Part shown: positions 12,751-23,300 of the stretch, one piece after another
How the letters are laid out: each line of letters opens with the position of its first letter
Position numbering within the stretch: position 1 is the first letter of the stretch
From: a virus
Strand: one strand, 5' to 3'
IMG/VR virus record: IMGVR_UViG_3300043449_001420
Coordinates: 1 to 51,708 of that record
DNA length: 51,708 nt
The notes under the pieces: generated by a model
Database searches by the model: none
The model's input: the letters and a program-made list of their open reading frames with translations, nothing else
What the model was told of the DNA's origin: nothing
Translations under genes and position numbers: made by a program

Positions 12751-14426
12751 GTGTAGGAGAAATGAGTGCAACTCTGCAAAATAAAATAGCAGAGAGTATT
12801 GAAAACGCTATAACTAATGGCGGAAAACTACAGTTAAATGTAAGAAATCAAACAGCGCACTTAGATTATGCTTCACAAGAAAGTATTCGTAAAGATACTG
12901 ATACTGTAAAAGGTAAGCATGAAAGTATTATGTCTAGGGGTGCCTTAGATAAGTTAAAAGATTCATTAAATAAATATAATATTGAATCTAATATTATTGG
13001 TCTTACAGACGAGATAATAGCTGGATTAAATTTAGAAGATTTCGTAACTTTTATACTAGATACTTATGGTGACAAACAAGTCCCTACAAAAAGTTCTAGT
13101 AGATCCGACCCTAATTTTGAGTATACTGCACCAGTTAGACTTGGTAAGACTGCTACAAGATTAATTGTAGGTAAAAATACGTCAGGTGATACTAGTCGAG
13201 ACTTATTAGTATTAAAAAATATACCTCATGGTACTCTTGTAGAATACTTTACAGAATACGTTAAAACTAAAGCAGATTTAACAGGTATTGACCCTAAAGT
13301 ATTCACAAAAGAATTAAAAGCTTTATTTAACGCAGGTCACTTAACTGGCGTTTTTACTGGTAGATTACTACGTACTTTTGGTGTAAAAAATAAAACTTCA
13401 TTTAGTGTTGCTGGTGGCGACACTGAAGTAGCAAACATAGTTCAAGCAGCAATAGATTTAGCTACTACAGCAGACTTTTTAAGTAGTAATATTTACGACG
13501 ATCCAGAACTATTTTTACGTACTAACAAACGTTTGTATGAAAACTCTGTTTCGCTTAGACTGACTACCGAAGTTCAGTTTGCCCGTACCGTTGGCGGAGA
13601 AAAGGGTAACCAAGATGTTGGTCAGCTACTTTCTACTGCAGGCAGATATTTATCTAATGCTATTAAAGCTATAAAGTCTGATATTTCAAAGCCTGGGCGA
13701 GCAAAAGCCGCAGGTACAGCAGTACAGAAACTATTTACAGAATTAGAAAAAATTAATGGGTATATAAAAGATCGTGAAGCCGTTCTATCTAAGCAACCCA
13801 ATATTGGTCCTGGACTACAAAAAGCACTGGCTCAAGCTTCTGCCACAACAAAAATATTTGAGGACTTAATAAACTCAAAAGGCTCAGATACTATTCTTGA
13901 GCATATAAGTAAAAGTATGGCCAAAGGACTAGATCCTACTATACGCTTAAAAACTGGTGAATCTAATGCTAAAGCCAACAAGACTTTAAAAAAGGCTGGG
14001 GCAGCTAAACCAAAAAAGATAAAATCAGTTGTAAAACAAAAATTAAACTCTATAACTGCAACTATAAAAGCACAAGCTTCTAAAGGTCCAGAGTATATAG
14101 AATCATTGTCAAGTTTGCAAGCATTATTAAATGCTAACTTGGTAATGCAAATAAAACAAAACATGGGAAGTGGCAGTCGCCGCGACATATTAAACTTACG
14201 TAGTGGACGCTTAGCAGAAAGTGCAAAAGTAGAACGTTTAAGTGAATCTAGAGCAGGAATGATAACCGCTTTTTATTCGTATATGAAAAATCCGTATGCT
14301 ACTTTTAGTGACGGAGGCCTACAAGGCAGTCCAAAAACCCGTGACCCTAAATTGCTGATAAGCAAATCAATTCGTGAAATAGCTGCTCAACAAGTAAGCA
14401 ATCGTTTAAGGGCCGTAAACATATGA
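12747..14426 (+). CDS. Large neck/connector-region structural protein, 559 aa
   Basis: I do not recognise a defined family for most of it. The N-terminal two thirds are helical and Lys/Asn-rich. The C-terminal 100 residues (NLRSGRLAES, FYSYMKNPYATF, GGLQGSPKTRDP) resemble the short HK97 gp10-like neck or head-closure proteins normally encoded here, so it may be a neck protein with a long N-terminal extension. It overlaps the connector and tail-terminator genes by 4 nt each (ATGA), which argues for a coupled assembly set. An ATG at 12762 with AGGAG only 2 nt before it is an alternative start. Confidence 0.6.
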   Translation: MSVGEMSATLQNKIAESIENAITNGGKLQLNVRNQTAHLDYASQESIRKDTDTVKGKHESIMSRGALDKLKDSLNKYNIESNIIGLTDEIIAGLNLEDFVTFILDTYGDKQVPTKSSSRSDPNFEYTAPVRLGKTATRLIVGKNTSGDTSRDLLVLKNIPHGTLVEYFTEYVKTKADLTGIDPKVFTKELKALFNAGHLTGVFTGRLLRTFGVKNKTSFSVAGGDTEVANIVQAAIDLATTADFLSSNIYDDPELFLRTNKRLYENSVSLRLTTEVQFARTVGGEKGNQDVGQLLSTAGRYLSNAIKAIKSDISKPGRAKAAGTAVQKLFTELEKINGYIKDREAVLSKQPNIGPGLQKALAQASATTKIFEDLINSKGSDTILEHISKSMAKGLDPTIRLKTGESNAKANKTLKKAGAAKPKKIKSVVKQKLNSITATIKAQASKGPEYIESLSSLQALLNANLVMQIKQNMGSGSRRDILNLRSGRLAESAKVERLSESRAGMITAFYSYMKNPYATFSDGGLQGSPKTRDPKLLISKSIREIAAQQVSNRLRAVNI

Positions 14427-14860
14427 GTCGCAGAACCTCAATAGTAAAAGCTCTAACTGAAAAGTTTAAGCTTATAGACGGCCAAGAGCCGTACAATATA
14501 AACCTATTCAACAATGCTTATCCCAAATTAAAATTCTGGGACGAAGTAGAAGACTTTCCCGCTGTGTATTTAACTCCTGGTTCGGAGCAGCGTGAATATT
14601 TACCAGGAGACTTTACGTGGTGTTATCTAGGCGTCTCGGTAAAAGTATATTGTCGCGGTGAATCCGCACAAGAAGATCTAGAAAACTTACTAGTAGACTT
14701 AGAAACTGTTATTGACGCCAATCGTGTATTGGTATATGACGCAGATAAAGGATACGAGACCACCGAAATATTGATTAACTCAATAACAACTGATGAAGGG
14801 CTTTTAGCTCCGTATGCAGTCGGTGAAATTAATTTACAAGTGCGATACTCGCAGATGTAA
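14423..14860 (+). CDS. Tail terminator / tail-completion protein, 145 aa
   Basis: Length, the alpha/beta pattern and position between the neck protein and tail tube match the gpU/gp17-like tail terminators, which cap the tail tube and join it to the head. The segments FPAVYLTPGSEQREYLPGD and LGVSVKVYCRGESAQEDLE are typical of the central beta-sheet and following helix in such proteins. The start overlaps the upstream stop (ATGA). The assignment rests on layout as much as on sequence. Confidence 0.65.
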   Translation: MSRRTSIVKALTEKFKLIDGQEPYNINLFNNAYPKLKFWDEVEDFPAVYLTPGSEQREYLPGDFTWCYLGVSVKVYCRGESAQEDLENLLVDLETVIDANRVLVYDADKGYETTEILINSITTDEGLLAPYAVGEINLQVRYSQM

Positions 14861-14941
14861 CCAAGTAGTATATGAGTACTAACGCAGATAAATATCTAGT
14901 AGATGTACTTTAGTATACTATAAACTCATAAAGGAAAGATT
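14861..14941 (+). promoter_or_regulatory. Leader of the tail-tube gene with interrupted inverted repeat
   Basis: This 81-nt spacer contains TATGAGT...ACTCATA and ACTAA...TTAGT inverted segments, and an AAAGGAAAG ribosome site. No clear -35/-10 pair is seen. It probably shapes stability or translation of the abundant tail-tube message. Confidence 0.4.
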
Positions 14942-16408
14942 ATGCCATTAAATTTAGTTCGTAATAGTAAAGTATTTTTTACTACAAACGTAGACGCAAA
15001 CGGTAAGGTTGGTTCTACTGGCTTCACTGGAGCCAATACTCAAGAAATCCAAGTATTAGACGGTTTCTCATTCTCACAAAACACAAACGCAGATACAGTT
15101 ACAATCATGGAAGCAGGTGCTTCACCTGTTCGTGGTCAACGTAACTTTAACACTAGTTTAGCTCCAGTTGATTTTGCTATGTCAACTTACCTGCGCCCAA
15201 AAAATGCCGCTGGTTCAATTACTGCTGAAGAATCAGTATTGTGGAACGCTCTATTTGGTGATCAAGCTATTAGTGCTACCCCAAGCAGCACATTAGCAGC
15301 AGTTACAGGCGTAACATACGCATTCAATAATACCACAGGTACCGGAACTGTTACACTTGCTGGTACAGCAATTACAGGTACACTACCAACAATTGGTGAT
15401 ACAGTTGTTATTGGTGGTATCTCTACTACAACTCCAGCAGGTCAAGAAACATTCTTAAATGCAGCTGGTATTGTTAAAACAGCTGCTGTTAGCGGCGTTA
15501 CTATTGAGCTGATTAACCCAGGTAAAACTGCTGTAACAGCAGTTACTTTCCAAACAGCTGGTACCATTCGTTTATTTAAATCAGCGTGGGCACCAACAAA
15601 CGCAGCTTTTAGCTATGTTTCTAGCAGTGCCAGTGACAAGCACCAACTACAAAAATTTGGTATGCTATTTATTGTTGACCAGGTTGTTTATGCAGTTGAC
15701 AATGCCGCAATGAACCAAGTAAGCGTTGACTTTGGCTTAGATGCTATTGCAACAGCTGCCTGGACTGGTCAAGGTACTCAGTTACGTCAAGTAGCAACTG
15801 CTGCTACTGCTATTGGTGGTACTTTTGGTGGTGGTACACTAACAGGTACTTACACACAAAAAGTAACAGATGCACAGTACATTACCAACAAACTATCAAC
15901 CGTTTCACTAACACTAGTTAATAGTATCAAAGACTCTCTAGGCGCTACTCAAGGTGCTGCTGGTGACGTTTACACTATCGCTATTACTGGTGGTTCTATT
16001 ACCATCAATAACAATATTACTTATATCACACCAGCTAACCTAGGTACTGTTAACACTCCAGTTACATACTACACAGGTAGTCGTGCTATTACAGGTACAC
16101 TAAATGCTTACCTACGTACAGGCGGTACTCGTGATACTGGCGAGTTACTAAGCGATATGCTAAATGCAGCTTCTGCAACAATTGAGCCAATGGCAGCACT
16201 AACAATCAACATTGGTGGTGCTAACACTGTTAAAGTTGTACTAGATATGCCAGCAACAGTTATTAGTGTTCCAACAGTTGACGTTCAACAAGTTGTTTCT
16301 ACTGCAATTAACTTTACTGCACAAGGTATGGTTCCAAATACTACAGTCGATGGTAATACCTTTGACTTAACAGAAACTAACGATATTGCAATTCGTTACT
16401 ACGCTTAA
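14942..16408 (+). CDS. Major tail (tube) protein with inserted beta domain
   Basis: The 488-aa protein starts with a tube-protein N-terminus (FSFSQNTNADTVTIMEAG, then PVDFAMSTYLRPK) and resumes tube-like sequence near residues 240-290. Between them (about 115-215) lies a Thr/Gly-rich segment with the VTLAGTAITGTLPTIGDTV pattern found in FCCH-like beta modules of other virion proteins in this window. The C-terminus (VDVQQVVSTAINFTAQGMV) again fits a tube ring. Such insertions decorate the outer surface of the tail. Its abundance is consistent with the flanking leader and terminator. Confidence 0.8.
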   Translation: MPLNLVRNSKVFFTTNVDANGKVGSTGFTGANTQEIQVLDGFSFSQNTNADTVTIMEAGASPVRGQRNFNTSLAPVDFAMSTYLRPKNAAGSITAEESVLWNALFGDQAISATPSSTLAAVTGVTYAFNNTTGTGTVTLAGTAITGTLPTIGDTVVIGGISTTTPAGQETFLNAAGIVKTAAVSGVTIELINPGKTAVTAVTFQTAGTIRLFKSAWAPTNAAFSYVSSSASDKHQLQKFGMLFIVDQVVYAVDNAAMNQVSVDFGLDAIATAAWTGQGTQLRQVATAATAIGGTFGGGTLTGTYTQKVTDAQYITNKLSTVSLTLVNSIKDSLGATQGAAGDVYTIAITGGSITINNNITYITPANLGTVNTPVTYYTGSRAITGTLNAYLRTGGTRDTGELLSDMLNAASATIEPMAALTINIGGANTVKVVLDMPATVISVPTVDVQQVVSTAINFTAQGMVPNTTVDGNTFDLTETNDIAIRYYA

Positions 16409-16428
16409 TTTGGTGTAGTTTTTACACA

Positions 16429-16459
16429 AGGGGTGGCTTGATCACCACCCCTACTTTTT
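16429..16459 (+). terminator. Terminator after the tail-tube gene
   Basis: AGGGGTGG (16429-16436), an 8-nt loop and CCACCCCT (16445-16452), then ACTTTTT. Confidence 0.85.
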
Positions 16460-16485
16460 CATTATATAATAGGATAAAAATCCAA

Positions 16486-16896
16486 ATGGCAAATATTTCC
16501 CTGAAAACACTTTTAGTACCAAGCAAAGCCTTAGAGGTAGAATACCCAGGAATGCCGGACTTTAAAGTTCAAGTAGCATTTTTAAGTCGTGAAACACTTC
16601 AAACTATTCGCAAAAAAGCTACAAAAACCAGCTTTAAGAATCGTCAACCAGTTGAAGAATTAAATGACGAAGTATTCTTAGACCTTTATGTTAAAAGCGC
16701 AATCAAAGGTTGGAGTGGTTTAAAACTAAAATACTTAGAGCAATTGGCTCCTGTTGATTTAACTGGACAAGATGCTCAAGCAGAACTAGAGTATTCAGAA
16801 GAAAATGCTTTATATCTAATGAAAAATTCTTCTAACTTTGACTCGTTTATTAGTGAACAGGTAACAGACCTGGGAAACTTTTCTACGAGCAAATAA
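16486..16896 (+). CDS. Tail assembly chaperone, short form (gpG-like)
   Basis: The 136-aa product starts at MANISLKTLL; an upstream in-frame ATG lies inside the terminator region and is rejected. It is small and acidic and lies between tail tube and tape measure, the conserved place of lambda gpG-like chaperones that bind the tape measure. Near its 3' end GGGAAAC (16872-16878) lies exactly in the X XXY YYZ register, so a fraction of ribosomes should slip -1 and make the longer fusion. Confidence 0.8.
   Translation: MANISLKTLLVPSKALEVEYPGMPDFKVQVAFLSRETLQTIRKKATKTSFKNRQPVEELNDEVFLDLYVKSAIKGWSGLKLKYLEQLAPVDLTGQDAQAELEYSEENALYLMKNSSNFDSFISEQVTDLGNFSTSK
16872..16878 (+). promoter_or_regulatory. 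-1 ribosomal frameshift site GGGAAAC
   Basis: The heptamer reads G GGA AAC in the frame of the short chaperone. Slipping -1 continues with CTT TTC TAC, and that frame stays open from 16857 through 17267. Lambda uses GGGAAAG at the equivalent place. Confidence 0.8.
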
Positions 16897-17267
16897 CTGA
16901 AGTAAAAGCTGCAATAAAGTTATATTTACAAAACGCTGACGTTCACATGACAAAGGAAACTTACTTTGAAATGTGTGAAATGTTGGGACAAGACCCCAAC
17001 GAAGACGAGATACCGGTTGATTTAGAAGATCTACCTGATTTAGCTCAACAATGTTTTGTACTTTATAATATACTTTCAGATAATTGGGATCCTATGGGTG
17101 GTAATTACTTAGGTAAAGATTACTCAATTGTATTCAAACTATTTGATGTGTATGAAATCAATGACAACGCAGAAAAATTACTGTGTTTGGAGTTTTTGCA
17201 GCAAATAGACAGTATTCGCTCAAAATTAATACACGATAAAAATAAAAGAACTAGCCCACAGCAGTAG
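16878..17267 (+). CDS. Tail assembly chaperone, frameshift extension (gpT-like part)
   Basis: This 129-codon frame continues from the slippery site (LFYEQITEVKAAIKLYLQ...) and would fuse to the short form, giving a protein of about 260 aa. The first good ATG in the frame is at 16947, but the 23 codons before it already read like protein, and no ribosome site precedes that ATG. Both observations favour frameshifting over independent initiation. The acidic segment DPNEDEIPVDLEDLPD is notable. The fusion is expected to recruit tail-tube subunits to the tape measure. Confidence 0.75.
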   Translation, partial: LFYEQITEVKAAIKLYLQNADVHMTKETYFEMCEMLGQDPNEDEIPVDLEDLPDLAQQCFVLYNILSDNWDPMGGNYLGKDYSIVFKLFDVYEINDNAEKLLCLEFLQQIDSIRSKLIHDKNKRTSPQQ

Positions 17268-17287
17268 CCTGCTTGTGGGCTTTTTTG
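17253..17287 (+). terminator. Terminator overlapping the chaperone stop codon
   Basis: AGCCCACA (17253-17260) pairs with TGTGGGCT (17274-17281), followed by TTTTTTG. The stop codon of the frameshift product lies in the hairpin. Confidence 0.85.
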
Positions 17288-17305
17288 TACCTAAAAATTT
17301 TTGGG

Positions 17306-17334
17306 TTGACAGAATTGTGCCTATGTGATATAAT
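17306..17334 (+). promoter_or_regulatory. Late promoter of the tape-measure section
   Basis: TTGACA, 17 nt and TATAAT, perfect consensus with an extended TGA before the -10. TGTGC lies 8 nt before the -10. A short hairpin (CTATGGTTA...TAATCATAG) lies in the leader. Confidence 0.9.
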
Positions 17335-17399
17335 CGTGTTAACTATAAATCTATGGTTATTTTTTAATCATAGAAAGTGTCCCGCTATTAGGAGAACAA

Positions 17400-20300
17400 A
17401 TGGCCACACAAAACGTAAATATTGGCGTAAACATTAGTGATAATGGTACCGCTAATAAAACATTAAAGAATGTAAAAGATATACATTCAGAATTAAAAGC
17501 AACTCAACAAACAGCCCAATCGCTGAATATACCAACACCTGGAGGTACTCCTGGGTCTCGCGCAGTTTATGCCAAGTCTGCCCCTACTGGTTCTCAACAG
17601 CAAATGAGCGGAGAAGAGTATGGGCGAGCCCGTGGTAGCACAGGATCTACTGGTGCAAGTGCTCGTGACTTTGCAAACCAAGCACAAGGTCTTGGTGGCT
17701 TGGTTCGTCTATATGCAACATACGCAGCTAATTTATTTGCTGTAAGTGCTGCTTTTACAGCACTTAAAAATGCAGCAGATACCTCAAACTTGGTCAAAGG
17801 TATGGACCAACTAGGTGCTCGCAGTGGTGTAGCTTTAGGTACTTTAAGTAAACAATTAGTAGAAGTAACCGATGGCGCAATTAGTATGCGTGAAGCAATG
17901 GAAACTGTTACCAAAGCTACAAGTAGTGGCTTAAGCTCTAAACAAGTATTAGAGCTTGGTAACGTAGCAAAAAAGGCTTCTCAAGCTTTGGGTGTTGGTA
18001 TGGAAGATGCTGTAAGTAGACTTACACGCGGTATTACAAAACTAGAACCAGAATTACTAGATGAACTAGGTATTTTTACTAAAATAGACCCAGCTGTTCA
18101 AAAGTATGCACAAAGTATTGGTAGAGCTGCTACATCGTTAACAGACTTTGAACGTCGCCAAGCTTTTGCAATTGCAGTATTAGATGAAGGTAATAAAAAG
18201 TTTGGTTCTCTGGATTTAGATGCAAACCCTTATTCAAAGTTTTTAGCAACATTAAAAAATGTTGGGCAAACGGTACTAGAAGTAGTTAATAAAGCTGTTA
18301 TACCTTTGGTAGATTACTTATCAAAAAGCCCTACAGCACTTTTAACAGTATTAGGTGGAATAGCCACCCTTATAGTTCGTCAAGCATTACCAGCGTTTGG
18401 ACAACTTAAAGCAGGTTTAGAAAGTGCTGCTGAATCTGCACAGAAAAAAGCATTAGCTAGAGCTGAAGATGCTAAAGCTGCTCAGTTAAGTATTGCAGAA
18501 TCTGTTAGAAGAGCGGCGGACGCAAAAGTGGAAGCTCAAGTAGAAAAAGTAGTTGCCGCCGAAAGTAAGATTAATGAGTTAAAGTCAACAAGTATCAAAA
18601 AACAGTCAGCACTTTATAAGATTCTGGAAAAAGACTTAGAAAGTATAACTGATAAAGATCTTAAACGTATAGATACTTCTGCAAAAGGTTTGGAAACTCG
18701 TGGTTTAGTAGACCAGGCAAAAGCTTATAGAGATACAGCACAAGCTGTTCGTGATTACCAAAAAGAAAAAGGTAATTATGATATTGCTCTTAAAAAAGAA
18801 GAAGAACAGTTAAAGAAAAACTTAAAATGGTATAGTATAGAAGCTATTACTATGGAAACAGCAGAAGCTGCTAAAAGACAAGCAGTACGTGCTTCTATAG
18901 TAAGTAATGCAGCCTACCAAGCAAGTTTAGTAGGCGTAGCAAGAGCCATGGTTGCTGTTAATGCTGCAATCGTTGAGCAAGGCATTGTAGGTTGGGCAGC
19001 TTTTACTTTACGTGTAAAAGCAGGTGCAGCAGCAATAGGTGGCGCTTTAGCCACTGTAGGTTCTGCCATTAATAAGTTTTTAGGTGTTATAGGAATACTA
19101 ACTACTCTATACAGTATCTTCGATAGTTTTTTAGATGGTGCATCAGAACAAGTAGGTAAGTTTGATAGCGCAATAGATAAAGCTAAATCTAGTGCTGACA
19201 ACCTTAGTAAAACTTACGAGGCTATTTATAAAAATGATCCTTTTTCCTCACAGTCAGTACAGGCTAGAGGAAATGCTTTAATGGAAGTTGCTGATGGGTT
19301 TAAAGAAGTAAACAAAGCTGCTCGTGAAGCTCAAGACGCTATTGACAAAAGCTGGTGGGCACAGTTAAAAGAAGGAATTGGCTTAAGCGGAGTAGGGCGT
19401 AATTTCGGAAAAAGCATAGCTACTCAGTTAACTTCTGCATTAAAAAATATTGATGATCCAGCTGCAAAAAAAGCTCTAGAAGATACTGTTAAAAATCAAT
19501 TAAATATTACAGAAGTAAATTTTGATAATATCGTTGCCGGAGCTAAAAGAGTAGGGGCTTCTTCTATTGAAATACAAAAACTACAGGATACTCTACTTGG
19601 TTTAGCTACGCAAGCAAAGATTGCCGGCGTAGCAAGTGCACAATTTGGTGAGTCTTATACTAAAATAACCGATCAAATTGCAAAAATAAATCAAAAGTTT
19701 GCTGTTACAGATGACATAGCATTATTTGCTATTAATAGTGGAAATGCCTTAAATGATTTAGATAACCTACTATCTCAAGGCATAACTAAATCTGTAGATG
19801 GTCTAGTTACTGCATTAGAAGGTATTGGTAAAGGCACTAATATATTTGGTAATATGTCAGGCGAACTAATCCCATTAGTTGAGGAAGCTAAATCTTTTAA
19901 ACGAGAGTTTTCTGAAGGCTCTAAACAAGTAAAAGAATTAGGGGAACAATTAGATTTATTAAAAAATAAGAAAATTGATTCTAGTAAATTTACTGAAAGT
20001 ATAGATGGTCAAATGGTTTTTGACCAAGAAGCTTTTAATGCAGCAGTACAAGAATTGAGTCGTCAACGAGGTGAAACTGCTAGAAGTTTAACTCAAGCAG
20101 AATCACGTACATCTAAAGCTAAAGTAGAACTAGAAAAAGTTTCGTTAAAAGTCCAAGAAACATTACCCAAAGCATTAGCTGATAGTACTAATCAATTAGG
20201 TATTAGATTAGCAGGACAATTAGCTAAAGCTAGTACACAAGTACTACAAGGTGCATACGCTTCTTTTGATGCAATACCAGAATTAGTAGCAAAAAGCTCT

Positions 20301-23300
20301 CAACTTAAAATTCAGGAAATTGATGCTCAAATTGCTAATACCAAAGCATTACGAGAGCTAACTACAGCCACCGTAATTAGCTCTGCACAGCAAAAAGTTA
20401 CTTCAGCTGAAACCAGTTTGTCTAATGCAGGAGATGCTGGAAAAGAAGTTGCTGCAGCTAATTTAAAAACCGCCAAAGCAGAATTGTCTTTACTAGAAAC
20501 CGCTGTAAAAGATCCTATACAAGCATTAAAGTTACTAGCAACAGAGCAAGAAAATAATACTGAAATAGGAAAACGTTTAGGTGGCCAAGTAAAAGACTTA
20601 GCTGCAAGAACAGTAGAATATACTAATTCATTAAAACAATTAAATCAGCAAAAACTATCAGAGCAGTTACAAGGTGAAATAGAGGTCAATGCAGCACGTA
20701 TAAAACAAGAACAAAATTTACTTAAGGTAAAACAAGATGCTATTAAATTGGACGGGGATAGACTGAACCTACTTGCTCAACAAGACTCTGTAGGATTAGA
20801 CGCAAAAGTTCAGTTAAATGACCAGATAGCTCTAAATCGTGAAACACAAATTGATCTAGTATATCAACAAAAATTATTGGATATAGCAAAAACATATGCT
20901 GAACAAGCAATTCGCGCCAGTGTGTTACCAAAAGCAGATAGAGAAGTAGCCTTACAAAGTGCAATTTCAACGTTTACTTCATCAAAAGACCTAGCTAATA
21001 CACAAAAACTACAGGATTTAGATAAATCTAGATTAGATCTATTTAAAGCACAAAGTGCTATTGTAGTAGAGCGATTAAATAGAGAAGAAAATGCTTATAC
21101 TATAACAGCCGATTATGACAAAGTAAATATAGATAGTGCACTACAGCTAAAGCAGATAAAGCTAGAAACTGAACAGGGCGTACAAGCTGCTATGTTGCAA
21201 AATATATCTTTAACCGATACAGCTAAAGCAATTATTGAATATCAGTCAAATTTAAAATTAGCTGCACTTGAGCGTGAACGCGCTAAAGTACAAGCTAATC
21301 AAGAATTTGAGAGACAAGCTACTGTTAACACTTTTGCAATCAGAAAGATATTAGCAGCTGATACTGGCGAAGATGGTATTACACAAGATAGTCAGCAAAA
21401 AATACAGCGTATTTTAGATGAAGAAAAAGTAAAAAAAGCAGGAAGAGATTCTGCTATATCTCAAGCAGATGCCTTATTTAATAAAACTGTTGCTATTGCT
21501 ACAGCTACAAAAGATGCTTCTTTACAACAAGAAGTATTTAATAGGTTAATTAAAGATAGTACTAGCTTTGCAGAAACATTAAAAGAAGTATTTGGAGAAG
21601 TAGGTGTAAACCTAGGTTCAATAGCTACTACTTTAGCAGATGTAGCTAAAGCTACTTCAGATAGGGCAATAGCAGAAATTAATCTACAAAAGAGATTGGA
21701 TAGTGCTAAAAAAGATAAAGACCCAGAAGCAATAAAAGATGCAGAAAAAGCTTTAGCCGATCAAAAGAAACAAAACGCAAAAGACGAGTTAAACGATAAC
21801 ATAAAAGTTATCAGCTCTACTAAAAAGGTATTTAAAGAAAAAACTGGGGCTTATAAAGTACTGGATACTATGGAAAAAGCTATGCATACCTATAAAATGG
21901 TAATGATGGCCGAAGAAATAGCTATGGACTTATATAAAACTGGTCAATCGGTTATTAATAGTATTCTAAGAATGACTCAGTCAGGCGAAGAAGCCGTAGT
22001 AAGTGGTGCTACAGCAGTTGTTGAACAAGGTAAAGGCGACCCATATACTGCTTTTGCTAGAATGGCTGCAATGGCAGTATTTGTTGGTGGTATACTTGCA
22101 AAAATTGGTAAAGGTGGTGGAAGCAGCAATGCTCCTTTTGTGCCTACATCAGAACAACGTCAAGAAACTCAAGGCACTGCAATGGGTTATGATAGCACCG
22201 GTAATAAAGTTCAAGTTCGTCGCGGAGTTTTTGGTGACACAGAAGCTAAGTCAGAATCTATCGCTAATTCTTTAGAACTTATTAGCAATAATAGTGTAAA
22301 AGGATTAGAGTATGACGATAAAATGCTACGCTCTTTACAAAATTTAGCAGACGCATTAAATACTACTGCTAAAGGTTTGTACAAAATTACAGGCTTACGA
22401 GCAGGTAGTTTGAGTGGGGTTGTAGAAGGCACTAATACTAGCGGCGGTTTACTTGGAATAGGCGGACTATTTAGCAAGAGTGTTTCTAAGAGTATAGTAG
22501 ACTCTGGATTACAGCTAAAAGGCACTTTCCTAGACTTAGTAAATGGAGTAGAAGGTACAATAAATACTTTTGAAACCGTAAGTACTACAGTAAAGCGTAG
22601 CGGATTTTTAGGTATTGGAGGCGGCACTAGCACTTCAGTAAATACTGCATTCAAGGAGTTAAATGTTGTAGACCCTAAAGCGTTTACTTCATTAGTTAAT
22701 GCCTTTGGATATGCTTCAGATTTATTGTATGAAATAGCAGATGTTGCTGGTAAAGATGCCGCAGTAGTAACAAAAGCAATGTCTGAGATTCGTGTAGATC
22801 AAATGGCAAGCTTACGTGGATTAACTGGTGAAGCTTTTGCAACAGAATTAAGCGCAGTAATTGGTTCAGTACTAGACGATACAAGTTTAGTTATTTTTGC
22901 AGAATTTGAAAAGTTTGCTAATTTTGGCGAAGGCATGCTGGAAACAGTTGTACGTGTTATTGATTCCAATAAAAAGGTATTACAACAATTAAGCAACTTA
23001 AGTAGTGCAAGCAGCATTGTATTGGAAGTTGGAATGACTTCTATGCAAATAACTGAAAATTTAGTTAACATTGCTGGTGGCCTTGACAAGTTTCTAGAGC
23101 AGTCAAACTATTTCCTTGAAAACTTCTTTACTGAAGGTGAACGTGCTATACCTGTGCAAAAGGCAGTAGTTAAACAACTTGCAGCCCTAGGCTATGCAAG
23201 TGTTGATACTAAAGCGGAGTTTAAAGCCCTAGTACAAAGTTTAGATCTAACTGATACTAATGCCCAGAAAACTTACCAAAGTTTAATGGATTTGGCACCT

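Noticed and set aside
16947-17267. Independent gene of 106 aa before the tape measure
   Set aside because: There is no ribosome site at the ATG, and the frame is protein-like back to an in-register GGGAAAC slippery site, so it is better read as the frameshift extension of the chaperone.
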